Position numbers and translations under genes: made by a program. From the NCBI RefSeq assembly GCF_019511445.1, contig NZ_JAEUAN010000008.1:62001-126000 (forward strand): a DNA stretch of 64,000 bases, written 5' to 3'. Under the pieces are notes generated by a model. The model was not told the DNA's origin, did no database searches, and saw nothing but the letters and a program-made list of their open reading frames with translations. This DNA comes from Aliirhizobium wenxiniae (GTDB lineage Bacteria > Pseudomonadota > Alphaproteobacteria > Rhizobiales > Rhizobiaceae). Below are positions 61,814 to 64,000 of this stretch, piece by piece; positions within the stretch are counted from its first letter, which is position 1; the number at the start of each line of letters is the position of its first letter.

Positions 61814-62649
61814 CGGGAAACCTCCTCCAGCCATTCGGGGCGGCGGTCGAGAACCGCGAGCGGCGCACGCGCCCCGCCGATGCGCGGCTGGGCGGCCAGA
61901 AGGCCTCGGGTATAGGGATGCTGCGCCTTGTCGAGATCACGGGCGGCAAGTGTTTCAACGACCCGGCCTGCATACATGATCAGAACGCGGTCGCAGAAAT
62001 TGCGGACCAGATTAAGGTCGTGACTGATCATGATCAGGCCTATCCCCCGATCCCGGACGAGACTGTCGAGAATGTTCAGCACCTGAAGCCGCACCGTGAC
62101 ATCCAGCGCCGAGGTCGGTTCGTCGGCAATGACGACATCGGGATCGGCAAGCAGCATCATCGCGATCATCACACGCTGCCCCATGCCCCCCGAGATCTCG
62201 TGTGGATACTGTTCGCAAACGCGCTCCGGATCGCGGATCTTGACCGCTTCCAGCATGGCGATCGCCTTTTCGCCAGCTTCCTTCCTGCTGCATTTGAAGT
62301 GGCGCAGATAGGTCTCCGCTACCTGGTCTCCGACCTTGCGAATGGGATTGAGCGAAAACTTGGGATCCTGCAGGATCATCGACATGCGCCGGCCGCGTAT
62401 ACCAAGCATCTGCTTTTCCGTCAGCGACAGAAGCTCGATGTCTTCAAACCGCATCGTCTCGGCTGTAATCTTCGCGGAAGGCAGCAGTCGCAAAAGAGCT
62501 CGCCCCACAGTGGATTTTCCCGAACCGCTTTCACCGACAATGCCAAGCCGTTCGCGTCCGAGGGTAAAGGAAACCCCGCGCACCGCGTCGGCCGATGCGC
62601 CTCCATAACGGATGTGAAGATTTTTCACGTCGAGGATGGGACTGGTCAT
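61810..62649 (-). CDS. Dpp/Opp-type ABC transporter ATP-binding protein (D subunit)
   Basis: The 279-residue ATPase has Walker A GESGSGKST, Q-loop ILQDPKFSLNP, signature ISGGMGQRVMIAMML, Walker B VVIADEPTSALD and ISHDLNLVRN. The signature reads SGGMGQR, one residue from the usual SGGMRQR. It is short at the C-terminus and lacks the extended cysteine tail, like its partner at 61052. It begins 3 bp after the permease stop codon and forms the nucleotide-binding pair of this transporter. Confidence 0.9.
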   Translation of the reverse strand: MTSPILDVKNLHIRYGGASADAVRGVSFTLGRERLGIVGESGSGKSTVGRALLRLLPSAKITAETMRFEDIELLSLTEKQMLGIRGRRMSMILQDPKFSLNPIRKVGDQVAETYLRHFKCSRKEAGEKAIAMLEAVKIRDPERVCEQYPHEISGGMGQRVMIAMMLLADPDVVIADEPTSALDVTVRLQVLNILDSLVRDRGIGLIMISHDLNLVRNFCDRVLIMYAGRVVETLAARDLDKAQHPYTRGLLAAQPRIGGARAPLAVLDRRPEWLEEVSR

Positions 62650-62652
62650 GAC

Positions 62653-63540
62653 CTACCTCCGGTTCATCTGCTTCGGATCAAGCGCGTCGCGCAATCCGTC
62701 ACCAAGTAAGTTAAAGGCAAGGCTGACGCACAGGATGGCGACGCCCGGAAAAGTAACGAGCCACCAGCTGTCGAGCATGTAGCGACGGCCGGTCGCGATC
62801 ATCGCTCCCCACTCGGGAAGCGGCGGCTGTGCGCCAAGGCCGAGAAAGCCGAGACCGGCTGCCGTCAGGATGACTGTCGCCATGTTGAGTGTCAGGCGGA
62901 TCAGCACCGAAGGCAGGCACATCGGCACGATCGACTTGACGATGATGCGCAGCGGCGACGCGCCCTGCAGGCGTGCCGCGGCAATGTAATCCGCATTGCG
63001 GAAGGTCATCGCCTCGGCGCGGGCAAGACGGGCGATCGGCGGCCACGACGTCAGCGCAATCGCGATGATCGCGTTGTTGAGGCTCGGGCCAAGCGCCGCC
63101 ACGAAAGCAAGCGACAGGATCAGGCTGGGAAACGACAGAAAGATGTCGGTGATGCGCATCATCACGGTGTCGAAGCGACCGCCCAGGTAACCGGAGGCCG
63201 CGCCGACGGCAAGCCCGATCGGCCCGACGACGATCGACACGAGAAAGATGATCGTGAGCGTAATGCGTGATCCCCAGACAAGGCGGCTGAAGATGTCGCG
63301 ACCAAGTTCGTCGGTTCCGAAGAGGTGTGTGTTGCCTGGTGCCTGCAGTGTGTTGGCAAGATCCTGCGCATAGGGGTCGTGAGTTGCGATCAGCGGTGCG
63401 AAGATGGCGACGAGGATCAGCAGTGCCAGAACGCAAAGACCGAACAGCGATGTCGGGCTCTTCATCAGGAAGACGATGATATTGCGCAGGGCATTGAGCG
63501 AGGCCGGCATGCGCAGCCTGGAGGCGGTTGTAACTGACAT
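62653..63540 (-). CDS. Dpp/Opp-type ABC transporter permease (C subunit)
   Basis: The 295-residue permease has the DppC pattern: first helix near residues 33-53 (LFGLCVLALLILVAIFAPLI), the conserved HLFGTDELGRDIFSRLVWG, five more helices and the EAA loop YIAAARLQGASPLRIIVKSI. The C-terminus AFNLLGDGLRDALDPKQM matches the family. Its start codon overlaps the stop codon of the B-subunit permease by one base (ATG/TGA at 63540), so the two are co-translated. Confidence 0.93.
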   Translation of the reverse strand: MSVTTASRLRMPASLNALRNIIVFLMKSPTSLFGLCVLALLILVAIFAPLIATHDPYAQDLANTLQAPGNTHLFGTDELGRDIFSRLVWGSRITLTIIFLVSIVVGPIGLAVGAASGYLGGRFDTVMMRITDIFLSFPSLILSLAFVAALGPSLNNAIIAIALTSWPPIARLARAEAMTFRNADYIAAARLQGASPLRIIVKSIVPMCLPSVLIRLTLNMATVILTAAGLGFLGLGAQPPLPEWGAMIATGRRYMLDSWWLVTFPGVAILCVSLAFNLLGDGLRDALDPKQMNRR

Positions 63541-64000
63541 CAGCGGGTCCTCGGATCAAACAGGCGGTAAAGCACGTCGGAGAGAAGATTGAGGGCGATG
63601 AAGATGACGCCGACGATCAATACGCAGGTCATCACAGCGTTCATGTCGCCGATAATCAGGTTGCTGGTCAGATATTGTCCGAAACCCGGCCACGCGAAGA
63701 CCGTCTCGATCAGCACCGCGCCTTCCAGCAGCGAGCCATAGGCAAGCGCCACGATGGTGACGAGCTGCACGCGGATATTGACGAACGCATGCCGCCATAT
63801 GGTCTGATGCTTCGACAGACCCTTCACACGGGCAGTGGTGATGTATTCCTGGCCGAGCTGGTCCAGCATGAAACTGCGCGTCATGCGCGTTATATACGCG
63901 GAGGACGAATATCCGAGCAGTGAAGCAGGCAGTATCAGATGGTTCACCGCCGACCAGAAGACGTCCATTTCTCCCGCAAGCAGGCTGTCGATGAGAAGGA
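63540..64000 (-). CDS. Dpp/Opp-type ABC transporter permease (B subunit), C-terminal part (truncated by window edge)
   Basis: The frame is open to the end of the window; the visible part is about 153 codons. It begins mid-protein (LLIDSLLAGEMDVFWSAVNH) and shows the family landmarks LPASLLGYSSSAYITRMTRS, the EAA loop QEYITTARVKGLSKHQTIWR and the terminal ALNLLSDVLYRLFDPRTR. The start codon and first helices lie beyond base 64000, and a solute-binding-protein gene may lie further upstream. Confidence 0.9.
   Translation of the reverse strand, partial: LLIDSLLAGEMDVFWSAVNHLILPASLLGYSSSAYITRMTRSFMLDQLGQEYITTARVKGLSKHQTIWRHAFVNIRVQLVTIVALAYGSLLEGAVLIETVFAWPGFGQYLTSNLIIGDMNAVMTCVLIVGVIFIALNLLSDVLYRLFDPRTR

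Noticed and set aside
1..64000. tRNA, rRNA, CRISPR arrays or prophage genes
   Set aside because: No cloverleaf-like genes, ribosomal RNA sequence, spaced direct repeats or phage proteins were recognised in reading either strand.

Overview
The window looks like part of a Rhizobiaceae genome (Rhizobium/Agrobacterium-type alphaproteobacterium). This is an inference from GC-rich coding sequence, dense catabolic operons each paired with its own ABC transporter and GntR, IclR, DeoR or LysR regulator, a PutA that lacks a DNA-binding domain beside an Lrp-type PutR, and a TonB receptor/single-permease/AraC siderophore module. I see no rRNA, tRNA, CRISPR array, intact insertion sequence or phage genes.

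Layout. 1-1357: start of glpD and the DeoR-type repressor glpR, which share a putative operator word. 1638-6951: a YrbL-like protein, a small membrane protein, then divergent putR and putA. 7013-15486 (minus): an IclR-headed operon with an Fbp/Pot-like ABC transporter, a class III CoA-transferase, a CitE-like lyase, a D-2-hydroxyacid dehydrogenase and an RraA-like aldolase, which reads as uptake and CoA-dependent cleavage of an unknown hydroxy acid. 15915-17651: an FCD regulator and a DUF1537-type sugar-acid kinase, followed by a hairpin-rich 514-bp gap. 18166-31407: a large divergent catabolic locus with a Dpp/Opp-type transporter, four amidohydrolases, a gamma-glutamyltransferase-like protein and a GntR regulator; a perfect ATTGCATGCAAT palindrome lies in front of each divergent arm. 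31461-37963: Prc protease, propionyl-CoA carboxylase (pccB-pccA) and a 2H phosphoesterase. 38356-40553: galactonate-dehydratase-like gene and divergent GntR regulator. 40771-41803: small unknown ORFs.

41909-47050: a siderophore-uptake module that appears to be decaying. The TonB receptor has lost most of its plug domain through an out-of-frame deletion and the MFS permease carries a one-base deletion, while the flanking AraC regulator and FAD monooxygenase look intact.

47339-53966 is the most interesting region. It is a tight six-gene operon with a GGDEF-EAL protein, a degenerate histidine-kinase-like ATPase, a STAS-like domain fused to a SAM methyltransferase, a membrane sensor PP2C (SpoIIE) phosphatase, an intact anti-sigma-type ATPase and a free STAS protein. 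It resembles the Pseudomonas SiaABCD partner-switching system but has two kinase-like/STAS-like pairs, one of them tied to a methyltransferase.

54120-58803: uronate/pectin-type genes (kduI, an enolase-superfamily dehydratase, an SGNH esterase, a family 5 solute-binding protein). 58893-60900: a divergent metallo-hydrolase/LysR pair. 61052-64000: a second Dpp/Opp-type transporter (two ATPases, one permease and the partial second permease) running off the window end.
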